The notes under the pieces were generated by a model, which saw only the letters and a program-made list of their open reading frames with translations, searched no databases and was not told where the DNA came from. Position numbers and translations under genes: made by a program. From an uncultured bacterium (GTDB lineage Bacteria; Cyanobacteriota; Vampirovibrionia; Gastranaerophilales; Gastranaerophilaceae), in assembly GCA_900554385.1 (NCBI GenBank), contig USHE01000017.1, positions 1 through 16,384 on the forward strand: a stretch of 16,384 nucleotides of DNA, in the 5' to 3' direction. Below, in pieces: positions 8,633-14,907 of this stretch; positions within the stretch are counted from its first letter, which is position 1, and every line of letters starts with the position of its first letter.

Positions 8633-8660
8633 ACACAAAGCCCTTCTAACTTTTTACTAT

Positions 8661-8688
8661 TCTATAATAAAATCAAGAAAATTTCCAA
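8661..8688 (-). promoter_or_regulatory. Candidate promoter of the WYL-WYL-dnaE operon
   Basis: On the minus strand: -35 TTGGAA (8683-8688), a 16-base spacer, and -10 TATAGA (8661-8666), ending 28 bases before the chosen start codon. The match is moderate. A short perfect palindrome AGCATGCT (8700-8707) just upstream could be an operator, but nothing else supports that. Confidence 0.4.
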
Positions 8689-8911
8689 CACTTAACATAA
8701 GCATGCTAAAATGTCTTAGTTAGCAATAGTTTTACCCTGTTACAATACTTGCAAATTAAAATTACAACATACTAGAAATGTCAAGTAAAAACTTTTAAAA
8801 TCGTTACGTAATTTCATTAAATAATCTTCATTAAGATTTGAGAACTTGAATTTTTACTTACTCGTACAGGGGGCATGGTCGATTGTTAAAAATAATTAAT
8901 TTTTTTTTGCT
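8689..8911. other. Gene-free AT-rich region upstream of the WYL operon
   Basis: There is no open frame with coding character on either strand. It holds the AGCATGCT palindrome (8700-8707), several long A/T runs including nine or more T around 8900, and one short G-run (CAGGGGGCATGG near 8867-8878). I see no further recognisable signal. Confidence 0.6.
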
Positions 8912-8940
8912 TGTCAAGAAATTAACTTAGTTTTACATTA
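8912..8940 (+). promoter_or_regulatory. Sigma-70-type promoter of the anmK upstream RNA
   Basis: TTGTCA (-35), a 17-base spacer and TACATT (-10), immediately followed by AATATG. The start point would be near 8947. The -35 box matches at five of six positions with ideal spacing. It would drive the unusual G-rich, C-poor region that follows. Confidence 0.55.
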
Positions 8941-8944
8941 ATAT

Positions 8945-9211
8945 GTGTGGAGGACAATTACCCACAAGGATAATATAAAGGCTACCAACCCGGGGAGGGC
9001 GAGAGAGTAGTTGAGGACAGTTGAAGAAAAAGAGGTGATGGCAGAAAAGTCCTTATGAATAGATTGAAAGAATAAGGGAATTATGAAAAAAGTTATTTTG
9101 AGGTGAATTTGAACGATTAGGGATTTTATTTTAAAGGTGATTAGGGATATTTTTAAGTTTAAAAGTTTTCAGAGGATTTTTGGGGATTAAGTTGTAAATA
9201 ATATTAAAAGT
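8945..9211 (+). other. Candidate leader or small RNA, C-depleted, of unknown type
   Basis: This stretch lies downstream of a good promoter and upstream of anmK. Bases 9061-9240 contain 39 G but only 3 C, an extreme strand skew. Sequences resembling the complement of the 16S rRNA tail recur: GAGGTGATG (9032-9040), GAGGTGAA (9100-9107) and AAAGGTGATT (9133-9142). Tiny open frames occur, for example MKKVILR after AAGGG near 9082 and MCGGQLPTRII near 8943. The first 70 bases are richer in G+C (CCCGGGGAGGGCG at about 8990). I could not match it to RNase P, SRP, tmRNA, 6S or any riboswitch consensus I know. It could be a non-coding RNA, a leader, or decayed sequence. Confidence 0.35.
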
Positions 9212-9240
9212 TTGATATTGGATATTTTTTGTCATAAAAT
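9212..9240 (+). promoter_or_regulatory. Promoter giving a leaderless anmK mRNA
   Basis: TTGATA (9212-9217), a 17-base spacer, and TAAAAT (9235-9240): five of six matches in both boxes. Only 8 bases separate the -10 box from the anmK ATG, so the expected start point falls on or next to the A of the start codon. Confidence 0.6.
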
Positions 9241-9248
9241 TTTAGTGT

Positions 9249-10379
9249 ATGGATGAATTAAAAAGTAAAAAAATTATAGCACTTATGTCAGGCACATCCT
9301 GTGACAGCATTGATGCAGGACTTTGTATAGTTGAACCAGATATGAGCTGTAAACTTGTTCAGGGAATAAATTTTCAATACCCTGACCATATTCGTACAAA
9401 AATATTTCAGCTTTTTTCCGGAAATGCAACGATTAAAGATGTATGCCAGATGAATTTTGCGATAGGCAAATGCTTCGCAGATGCTTGTAATGTACTTATA
9501 TCAGAACACGGGAAACCTGATTTCATAGCTAGTCACGGACAAACAATTTACCACTCCCCTAAAAAAGAAAAGCTTGATGGAATTCAATTAAGAAGTACTC
9601 TCCAAATAGGAGAAAGTTCAGTTATTGCAGCGGAAACAGGTTGTACGGTTATTTCTAATTTTCGTGAAGCAGATATTGCAAACGGAGGGGAAGGCGCACC
9701 TTTAGTCTGCTTTGCAGATGAAAAATGGTTTAAAAAACTAAAGAAGAATGTCGCAGTTCAGAATATTGGCGGGATTTCCAATGTTACAGTAATATCAAAA
9801 TCACATAAGACTTTTGGTTTTGATACCGGTGTCGGTAATATTATGATAGATTACTGCATGAGCAAATACTTCGGACGAACTTTTGACATGGACGGACAGG
9901 TAGCAAATTCCGGTAAAGTTTGCGACAGCTGGCTTAATTGTCTGTTACAAGATGATTACTACTTTAAAAATCCACCAAAAACGACAGGCAGAGAATATTT
10001 CTCACCTATGTATATAGAAACTGCACTTAGATTTGCACCGAAAGAACCTGAAGACATTATTGCAACAGTAACCGCACTCACGGCAAAAACAATTGCTCAG
10101 GCTTATGAAAGATTTATCTATCCTGAAGTCGATCTGGATGAAGTAATCATAGGCGGCGGCGGAGCTTATAACCCTGCTTTACTTAAATTTTTACGCCACT
10201 ACTTACCGAAACATGTCAACATAAAAACTCATGAAGATTATGGCATCTCCAATAATTTTAAAGAAGTCATGGCATTTGCATTACTCGGATACTGTACATA
10301 TTACGGTATTCCTAACAACCTACCTGAATGTACAGGAGCGAAAAAACGAGTTATCCTAGGAAAACTAACAGGATGTTAA
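9249..10379 (+). CDS. anmK: Anhydro-N-acetylmuramic acid kinase
   Basis: 376 residues, the normal AnmK length. It hydrolyses the 1,6-anhydro ring of anhydro-MurNAc and phosphorylates it to MurNAc-6-phosphate in the cytoplasm during peptidoglycan recycling. Family motifs in order: MSGTSCDSID (13-22, phosphate loop), SHGQTIYHSP, NFREADIANGGEGAPL, NIGGISNV, FDTGVGN with the catalytic aspartate at D192, TTGREYFSP, and IIGGGGAYN near 300-308 in the ATP site. There is no Shine-Dalgarno before the ATG. A strong promoter ends 8 bases upstream, so leaderless translation is likely. No MurQ or other recycling gene is adjacent in this window. Confidence 0.96.
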   Translation: MDELKSKKIIALMSGTSCDSIDAGLCIVEPDMSCKLVQGINFQYPDHIRTKIFQLFSGNATIKDVCQMNFAIGKCFADACNVLISEHGKPDFIASHGQTIYHSPKKEKLDGIQLRSTLQIGESSVIAAETGCTVISNFREADIANGGEGAPLVCFADEKWFKKLKKNVAVQNIGGISNVTVISKSHKTFGFDTGVGNIMIDYCMSKYFGRTFDMDGQVANSGKVCDSWLNCLLQDDYYFKNPPKTTGREYFSPMYIETALRFAPKEPEDIIATVTALTAKTIAQAYERFIYPEVDLDEVIIGGGGAYNPALLKFLRHYLPKHVNIKTHEDYGISNNFKEVMAFALLGYCTYYGIPNNLPECTGAKKRVILGKLTGC

Positions 10380-10402
10380 ATTTGTAAGATATAACAAATT
10401 TA
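10377..10402 (+). terminator. AT-rich hairpin at the anmK stop codon
   Basis: TAAATTTGT (10377-10385) pairs perfectly with ACAAATTTA (10394-10402) around an 8-base loop. The hairpin includes the anmK stop. No T tract follows, so terminator activity is doubtful. The palindromic repeat just downstream may do this job. Confidence 0.25.
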
Positions 10403-10421
10403 CACAAGAAGCAGTAAAAAC

Positions 10422-10485
10422 TGTCATGCCGAACTCGTTTCAGCATCTGTTTTATTCAAGACCCTGAAACAAGTTCAGGGTGACG
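10422..10485. repeat. Palindromic dispersed-type repeat
   Basis: Arms 10422-10443 and 10464-10485 pair at 17 of 22 positions around a 20-base spacer. The core is GAACTCGTTTCAG against CTGAAACAAGTTC. The pattern (GTCATGCCGAACT ... AAGTTCAGGGTGAC) closely resembles a class of intergenic palindromes found in many copies in diverse bacterial genomes. The copy number here cannot be judged from one window. Confidence 0.6.
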
Positions 10486-10510
10486 ATTTATAAGAAATTT
10501 AGTGTAAATA

Positions 10511-10519
10511 TGGTATACT
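10511..10519 (+). promoter_or_regulatory. Extended -10 promoter of the small UGA-containing gene
   Basis: TGG directly before TATACT (10514-10519) forms an extended -10 element. No good -35 box is present, as is usual for this class. It predicts a 5' leader of about 140 bases before the small gene. Confidence 0.4.
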
Positions 10520-10589
10520 ACCGATAAAATTAAAAGATATTAACATTTGTAACGGTTAAAAGGTTTAAGTAGCAATTTAATTATTTAGA

Positions 10590-10643
10590 GGTTATAACTA
10601 ATATATAACCAAACATTGATACATCTTGTTACCCCGATAACAA
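10590..10643 (+). promoter_or_regulatory. Two hairpins in the leader of the small gene
   Basis: A perfect 7-base stem GGTTATA/TATAACC (10590-10596, 10604-10610) is followed by a perfect 6-base stem TTGTTA/TAACAA (10626-10631, 10638-10643). The second ends 10 bases before the AGGAG ribosome site at 10654-10658. They may protect the transcript or control translation. They fit no known riboswitch. Confidence 0.4.
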
Positions 10644-10663
10644 AAAACTTAAAAGGAGAAAAA

Positions 10664-10804
10664 ATGATTAACAAAGTAGGTTCTTTAGGACAAAGATTCG
10701 TAAATGCAAGCATGAATTTAGAAGGTACTGCTAACGAAAGATTGGCTAAAATGATGCAAAACGGTGCTAAAATATTTAAAGATGAAGCTTACATGAGTGC
10801 TTGA
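10664..10804 (+). CDS. Small protein, 46 residues up to an in-frame UGA
   Basis: The AGGAG (10654-10658) five bases before the ATG is among the best ribosome sites in the window. The 46 codons before TGA (10802-10804) encode a helical, Ala/Met/Lys-rich peptide starting MINKVGSLGQRF and ending DEAYMSA, with no signal peptide or membrane helix. The frame stays open for 32 more codons of similar character, to TAG at 10901-10903. The natural product could therefore be 46 residues or a 79-residue protein with a residue inserted at UGA. I do not recognise the family. A strong ribosome site and structured leader suggest high expression. It converges with nnrD, five bases beyond the TAG. Confidence 0.6.
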   Translation: MINKVGSLGQRFVNASMNLEGTANERLAKMMQNGAKIFKDEAYMSA

Positions 10805-10903
10805 GTTGAATCTCTTGTAGCATCAAAACAACCAATGACAATTCCTGCAAAAGCTGCTGCGGAAGCAATTGTTCCTGAAAATACCATTAACTTCCTTGCG
10901 TAG
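10802..10903 (+). other. In-frame extension past UGA of the small gene
   Basis: From the TGA, 32 sense codons continue in the same frame: VESLVASKQPMTIPAKAAAE, then AIVPENTINFLA and TAG. Codon choice and Ala-rich helical composition match the upstream half. No ribosome site precedes any internal start. One base change (TGG) would restore a single 79-residue frame. Readthrough, a recent nonsense mutation and a base-call error are all possible. Confidence 0.5.
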
Positions 10904-10908
10904 TTAAT

Positions 10909-11721
10909 TTATAATAAAGTTTTTATAGAACTTGGAATGTACCTGATCAAATCGTGAGCTAGAACTCCGTATTCGGTCAGGTCATTTTTTGCGAAATCAC
11001 CACAGAGCCCGTGCAAATATACCCCCAATTTTGCGGCATAAAAAGGTTCGCACTTTTGAGCCAGCAGACCTGCAATCATGCCGGTTAAAACATCACCGCT
11101 GCCGGCTTTTGCAAGCGCACTATTTCCTGTATTATTAATATAAATTTCACAATTCTTAGAACATACAACCGTATTATGAGATTTTAACACAGTAACACAA
11201 TCGTATTTTTTTGAAATTTCTTTTGCACACAACTCCATATTACAAAGAACATCATCAAGAGAAACACCTAGTAATCTTGAGGCTTCTTTTGGGTGAGGTG
11301 TAAGTACACATTTACCTTGTTTGAGCCGAGCCGTAAAGCAATCATTTTTAGACAAAATATTCAGCCCATCAGCATCTATCACACAAGGTAAACCATTTAT
11401 ATTTAAAATTACTCGTCTGAAAATATCGACAGCATAATCAGAAGTAGAAAGTCCGCAACCGACAGCCACAACATCTGACTTTCTTAATTCGTCCTCTAAA
11501 TTATTCAACGGAACAAATACTATATTTTGAGTCTGGGCTGCAACTGCCTCTATAACACGTTCAGTAGAACATAAAAACGAATATCCACAGCCGACTTTTA
11601 ATGCTGCCAGAGATGCCAGTAAAGCCGCCCCGGGCATATAATCAGAACCTGCAACAGTGAGAACTTTTCCATAAGAACCTTTATGTGAATCATTCTGCCT
11701 TAAAGGCATTTTAAAGTCCAT
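10909..11721 (-). CDS. nnrD: ADP-dependent NAD(P)H-hydrate dehydratase
   Basis: 270 residues, the length of the stand-alone C-terminal domain of the bifunctional Nnr protein. It repairs hydrated NADH/NADPH in the cytoplasm using ADP. Ribokinase-like motifs in order: HKGSYGKVLTVAGS (13-26), DADGLN (116-121), TPHPKE (141-146) and NTGNSALAKAGSGDVLTG (197-214) with the catalytic aspartate D210. The NnrE epimerase domain is absent and must be encoded elsewhere if present. The start overlaps the end of trmL by 11 bases with GAGG about 10 bases upstream, so translation is likely coupled. Last gene of the four-gene operon. Confidence 0.95.
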   Translation of the reverse strand: MDFKMPLRQNDSHKGSYGKVLTVAGSDYMPGAALLASLAALKVGCGYSFLCSTERVIEAVAAQTQNIVFVPLNNLEDELRKSDVVAVGCGLSTSDYAVDIFRRVILNINGLPCVIDADGLNILSKNDCFTARLKQGKCVLTPHPKEASRLLGVSLDDVLCNMELCAKEISKKYDCVTVLKSHNTVVCSKNCEIYINNTGNSALAKAGSGDVLTGMIAGLLAQKCEPFYAAKLGVYLHGLCGDFAKNDLTEYGVLAHDLIRYIPSSIKTLL

Positions 11722-12160
11722 TTTGTCTTATAACCTCATAAGCAACTATTGCCACTGAATTTGAAAGATTTAAACTTCTCTGACCATCTTTCATAGGAAT
11801 AGTCAAAGCGTTTTTGTCATGCACATAAACTTCAGGAAGTCCGCGAGTTTCCGGTCCAAACACTATGAAATCACCATCTTGAAATTTAATATCCGTATAC
11901 AAACGTTTTGTTTTCGTTGTCAGATAATAAAAATTAGCGCACTTGTTCGTCTCGAACAATTCCTCCATAGTATCAACTTTATGCAAATCAACACTATCCC
12001 AGTAATCTAACCCCGCACGTTTTGTATATTTACTTGATAATGAAAATCCAAGCTTTCCAACAAGGTATAGCGAAGAACCGGTACATGCACAAAGTCTTGC
12101 GATATTACCTGTATTTTGAGGAATTTCAGGTTCATATAAAACAATATTTAATTTAGCCAT
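11711..12160 (-). CDS. trmL: tRNA (cytidine(34)-2'-O)-methyltransferase
   Basis: 149 residues, a minimal SPOUT methyltransferase of the TrmL (YibK) type, which methylates the ribose of the wobble base in tRNA-Leu isoacceptors. Motif 1 is PEIPQNTGNIAR (11-22), motif 2 is FGPETRGLP (101-109), and motif 3 is IPMKDGQRSLNLSNSVAI (121-138), forming the knotted SAM pocket. The start is supported by AGGT about 8 bases upstream. It sits between the CDP-alcohol transferase (21-base gap) and nnrD (11-base overlap). It has no functional link to either beyond co-transcription. Confidence 0.95.
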   Translation of the reverse strand: MAKLNIVLYEPEIPQNTGNIARLCACTGSSLYLVGKLGFSLSSKYTKRAGLDYWDSVDLHKVDTMEELFETNKCANFYYLTTKTKRLYTDIKFQDGDFIVFGPETRGLPEVYVHDKNALTIPMKDGQRSLNLSNSVAIVAYEVIRQNGL

Positions 12161-12181
12161 AAAATTTTACCTACTCACTCG

Positions 12182-12805
12182 CTATTTATCAAAAAGTTTT
12201 CCACTTTCAGCAACAACAGGAATTGCTCTGACAACACAGAAAATTATTGCAATATAAGCAAGTATTACAGCAACAGGAAGAATATACGTAAAGAACTGCG
12301 GATTTGCAAACGTAAATTCAAACGGAGAATACGCAAGAATAAGCAAAATAAATGCGGCAACTTTAGCCACTGCGTAACTTATTCTCATGAATTTTGATCC
12401 GCAGATAAATTTACCCCAGGCTGTTGTTTGCATTGATTTATCCCCGAATGCAGTCATACCTTTCGATAAGGCAACACTTCTGATACTATCTGTTGTAAAA
12501 GCTCTTGTTACGCAAACAATCGGGAACCACACTGGAAGCCAGCCCATAGCTGCAAAAACTATCCAGTAAGAAGCTTCGACAATTCTATCACCCATAATAT
12601 CAAGTACAGAACCTAATTCAGAGGATTGGTTGTATTTTCTTGCGATATAACCGTCAACACCATCCATTGCAAAAGCTATAATAGTTAAACATAATGCCCA
12701 AATATAAGCAGAAACTGAATTATAAAACAACAATCCTATCGCAATAAAAGCAATAAAAATTCTGCTTATTGAAACTATATTTGCTGTATTATTCTTTATA
12801 TCCAT
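12182..12805 (-). CDS. CDP-alcohol phosphatidyltransferase family protein
   Basis: 207 residues from the chosen ATG. The complete CAPT signature D48-x2-D51-G52-x2-A55-R56-x8-G65-x3-D69-x3-D73 is visible, binding the metal ions that position the CDP-linked donor. Five or six hydrophobic segments cover the rest, placing it in the inner membrane. Family members make phosphatidylglycerol phosphate, phosphatidylserine, phosphatidylinositol phosphate or ether-lipid analogues. The alcohol acceptor cannot be deduced. The open frame begins at a TTG (12814), but GAGAGG abuts that codon and lies 9 bases before the ATG at 12805, so I prefer the ATG. It lies 17 bases after the Gfo/Idh gene and is probably co-transcribed with it. 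Confidence 0.88.
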   Translation of the reverse strand: MDIKNNTANIVSISRIFIAFIAIGLLFYNSVSAYIWALCLTIIAFAMDGVDGYIARKYNQSSELGSVLDIMGDRIVEASYWIVFAAMGWLPVWFPIVCVTRAFTTDSIRSVALSKGMTAFGDKSMQTTAWGKFICGSKFMRISYAVAKVAAFILLILAYSPFEFTFANPQFFTYILPVAVILAYIAIIFCVVRAIPVVAESGKLFDK

Positions 12806-12822
12806 ATTGTACAACCTCTCTA

Positions 12823-13821
12823 CTACTTCTTAGTTCTTGACAATGCAAAATTCACTTCATCAAGATTTTTTCTTCTGTCACCGAGCATAATCTTTTCAGC
12901 CTGCTCTAAAATTGTTGTTACCATAAATCCGTTATCACCATCGGAACGAGCTTTCTTACCTGTTTCACAACAGCTGATAAAATGCTGGCATTCAAGTTTT
13001 AGCGGTTCAATTTCAAGATAATCAAGACTTATATTCTGAGAGATATCTTTTTTGAAATTATCGTAAATAACGAGTTTATTTTCCTGAACAGTGTCATCAA
13101 GAATTGCCGTCGCCTTAGTTCCTCTGACAAGAAGCTGTACATGTTTTTTAGGAGTAATCCAGCTGTCAGAAATCTGACCAACCATGCCATCTTCAAATTC
13201 TATACTGATATGAGTAATATCCATAATATCATTGCGTTCAGAAGAACAGCCGACTGCAGAAATTATTCTTACAGGTTCTTTCCCTGTAACATAACTCATC
13301 ATAGAAACATCATGAGGTGCTAAATCCCACATAACACTTCTGTCATTTTTAAAGAAATTAACATTTAGCCTATCACTCTGAGCATAAACAATATCGCCCA
13401 AGACACCTTCTTCTACAAGCATTTTTAAACGATTTACCGCAGGATGATAGAGTAAAAGGTGACCAACCATAAGAACAAGACCTTTTTCATGAGCAAGTTC
13501 GGTTAAATCCTTTGCCTCTTGAGCCACTGTAGAAATTGGTTTTTCAACATAAACATTTTTACCTGCCTCAAGCATAGCTTTAACCACTTTAAAATGAGTA
13601 TGACTTGGTGTTACAACTGCTACAGATGTTATTTCAGGATTATTAATAATCTCATTAAAATCATTAGTAGTTTTTACACCCGGATATTGTTCACGAACTT
13701 TTTCCAAGTTACTTTCGTCCAAATCACAGACAATTTCCAATACATTTAAATTATAAAAATTCCGGACAATATTTCTGCCCCATACGCCACAGCCAATAAC
13801 AGCTATTCTTTGTTGTTTCAT
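12823..13821 (-). CDS. Gfo/Idh/MocA family NAD(P)-dependent oxidoreductase
   Basis: 332 residues. The N-terminal Rossmann fold has GCGVWG (10-15), with an acidic CDLDE turn at 32-36 that suggests NAD preference. The catalytic EKP triad lies at 93-95, and the C-terminal alpha/beta domain carries WDLAPHD (165-171), common in sugar-nucleotide dehydrogenase branches. Relatives oxidise or reduce UDP-sugars, inositols or amino sugars. The substrate here is unresolved. ATG with AGGGA 7 bases upstream. First gene of the operon with the CDP-alcohol transferase, trmL and nnrD, behind a recognisable promoter. Confidence 0.92.
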   Translation of the reverse strand: MKQQRIAVIGCGVWGRNIVRNFYNLNVLEIVCDLDESNLEKVREQYPGVKTTNDFNEIINNPEITSVAVVTPSHTHFKVVKAMLEAGKNVYVEKPISTVAQEAKDLTELAHEKGLVLMVGHLLLYHPAVNRLKMLVEEGVLGDIVYAQSDRLNVNFFKNDRSVMWDLAPHDVSMMSYVTGKEPVRIISAVGCSSERNDIMDITHISIEFEDGMVGQISDSWITPKKHVQLLVRGTKATAILDDTVQENKLVIYDNFKKDISQNISLDYLEIEPLKLECQHFISCCETGKKARSDGDNGFMVTTILEQAEKIMLGDRRKNLDEVNFALSRTKK

Positions 13822-13856
13822 GATTTATCCCTAACCTTTATCTTACTAACTATACT

Positions 13857-13887
13857 ATTATAATACGTTGCGAAACGAAATTTGCAA
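13857..13887 (-). promoter_or_regulatory. Promoter of the Gfo/Idh-CAPT-trmL-nnrD operon
   Basis: On the minus strand: TTGCAA (13882-13887) and, after 16 bases, TATTAT (13860-13865). This overlaps a perfect TATAAT (13857-13862) with 19-base spacing. Transcription would begin about 30 bases before the start codon. The same -35 hexamer is seen at the tRNA-Gly(GCC) promoter. Confidence 0.5.
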
Positions 13888-13901
13888 ATATTTAAAAAAG
13901 C

Positions 13902-14750
13902 TTAATCCTTATGACTTTCTAATCTCAGTTGATGCATTTGCTCACAATGTTCAAAGAAAAGTTCCTTATCCTCAGGCGGAAAACATCCTGAAAGTTTTTC
14001 AAGAAGCTCTTGCGGGAACTCGGAATCTCTAGCCATATACTCAAGAATATCATCGTCAAGGCGCACTAAATTTTTGTAGTTTTTATAATATATTGATTTA
14101 CATTCCTGCATAGCTCTATCCGGATTTTCCATAGCCTTTTCACCAAGTTTGTACGTAGTATAATTCCCGTCAAAAAATATCCCTTTGTATTGTTTCATCA
14201 TAAGACGGATTATCATATCAAAATCCGCTAAAATTTTAAATTTTTCGTCAAAATAATTTTCTTTTTCTAAAACAGAACGTTTAAAAAACATAGATTGACG
14301 CGCACACGGCATAACCTGAAAAGCATTATACATTGCCGGCTGGAACAGAAATACAAACCCCTCAGGATGTCTGCAATACGCTGGAGAAAAAGTAAAATCA
14401 GCCTGATTTGCTTCCATAAGATTTACGACATCCTGAATTGCCGTAATATCATGGAAATAATCATCTACACTCAAAAAGCAAATATATTTACCTTTTGCTC
14501 GCATTATACCTTTATTGTATGCATTAATCTTACTGGTATCTTTTTCTGAGAAAAAATTTATATACCCTTTTGTTTTGTATTCTTTCAACAAAACATCAGT
14601 TTCATCGGTCGACGCACCATCTATAACAATATGCTCAATTTCAGGATAAGTCTGCTTATCCAGCAAATTCACCTGAAGATAAAAATCGTCCGTCTGATCT
14701 TTATCAATAATATTTAATGTTGTTGTAATAATAGAAACTTTAGGGTCCAT
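13902..14750 (-). CDS. Family 2 glycosyltransferase
   Basis: 282 residues, GT-A fold. The N-terminus KVSIITTTLN is the first Rossmann-like strand, IDGASTD (43-49) is the nucleotide-binding loop, and SVDD (94-97) supplies the DxD-like metal-binding acids. QSMFFKRSVLEK and the FKILADFDMIIRL stretch match the acceptor-side half of WcaA-like enzymes that build surface polysaccharides. No membrane helix, so cytosolic or peripheral. The start has AAGGAG 8 bases upstream and an extended -10 promoter directly before it. It is separated from the Gfo/Idh gene by 80 bases that contain that gene's own promoter, so it is probably a separate unit. Sugar and acceptor are unknown. Confidence 0.93.
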   Translation of the reverse strand: MDPKVSIITTTLNIIDKDQTDDFYLQVNLLDKQTYPEIEHIVIDGASTDETDVLLKEYKTKGYINFFSEKDTSKINAYNKGIMRAKGKYICFLSVDDYFHDITAIQDVVNLMEANQADFTFSPAYCRHPEGFVFLFQPAMYNAFQVMPCARQSMFFKRSVLEKENYFDEKFKILADFDMIIRLMMKQYKGIFFDGNYTTYKLGEKAMENPDRAMQECKSIYYKNYKNLVRLDDDILEYMARDSEFPQELLEKLSGCFPPEDKELFFEHCEQMHQLRLESHKD

Positions 14751-14771
14751 GAAATCTTCTCCTTAAATACC

Positions 14772-14780
14772 AGTATAACA
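14772..14780 (-). promoter_or_regulatory. Extended -10 promoter of the GT2 gene
   Basis: On the minus strand TGT directly precedes TATACT, about 21 bases before the ATG. A weak TTGGGC lies 18 bases further upstream. The intergenic space to the divergent gene also holds an inverted pair TTGTAA (14802-14807) / TTACAA (14823-14828), a possible but unsupported operator. Confidence 0.45.
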
Positions 14781-14907
14781 CGCTCAAACCAGTTAGCCCA
14801 ATTGTAACAAGATGTAAATTTCTTACAAAAAATCCAACAAAAATTTTTATTATGAGTTAATCTGTGTACAGGTTTATTAGGAGTTTATAGTAGTTTAGGA
14901 GGCTGAT

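Noticed and set aside
8941..9060. Known riboswitch, RNase P, SRP or 6S RNA
   Set aside because: I compared it mentally with the core consensus of these families and found no match. Only an unassigned leader or small RNA is claimed.
8945..9245. Decayed protein gene in the anmK upstream region
   Set aside because: Each plus-strand frame is broken by many stops of all three kinds, and no family resemblance could be found. A minus-strand fragment of about 40 residues has no start or ribosome site.
10802..10850. Selenocysteine insertion at the UGA
   Set aside because: Only a weak, bulged stem can be drawn just downstream of the TGA, nothing like a bacterial SECIS, and the context shows no redox motif.
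10664..10903. UGA as a general Trp or Gly codon (code 4 or 25)
   Set aside because: Large genes such as dnaE, GT39 and anmK are full length with no in-frame TGA, and their conserved tryptophans are encoded by TGG.
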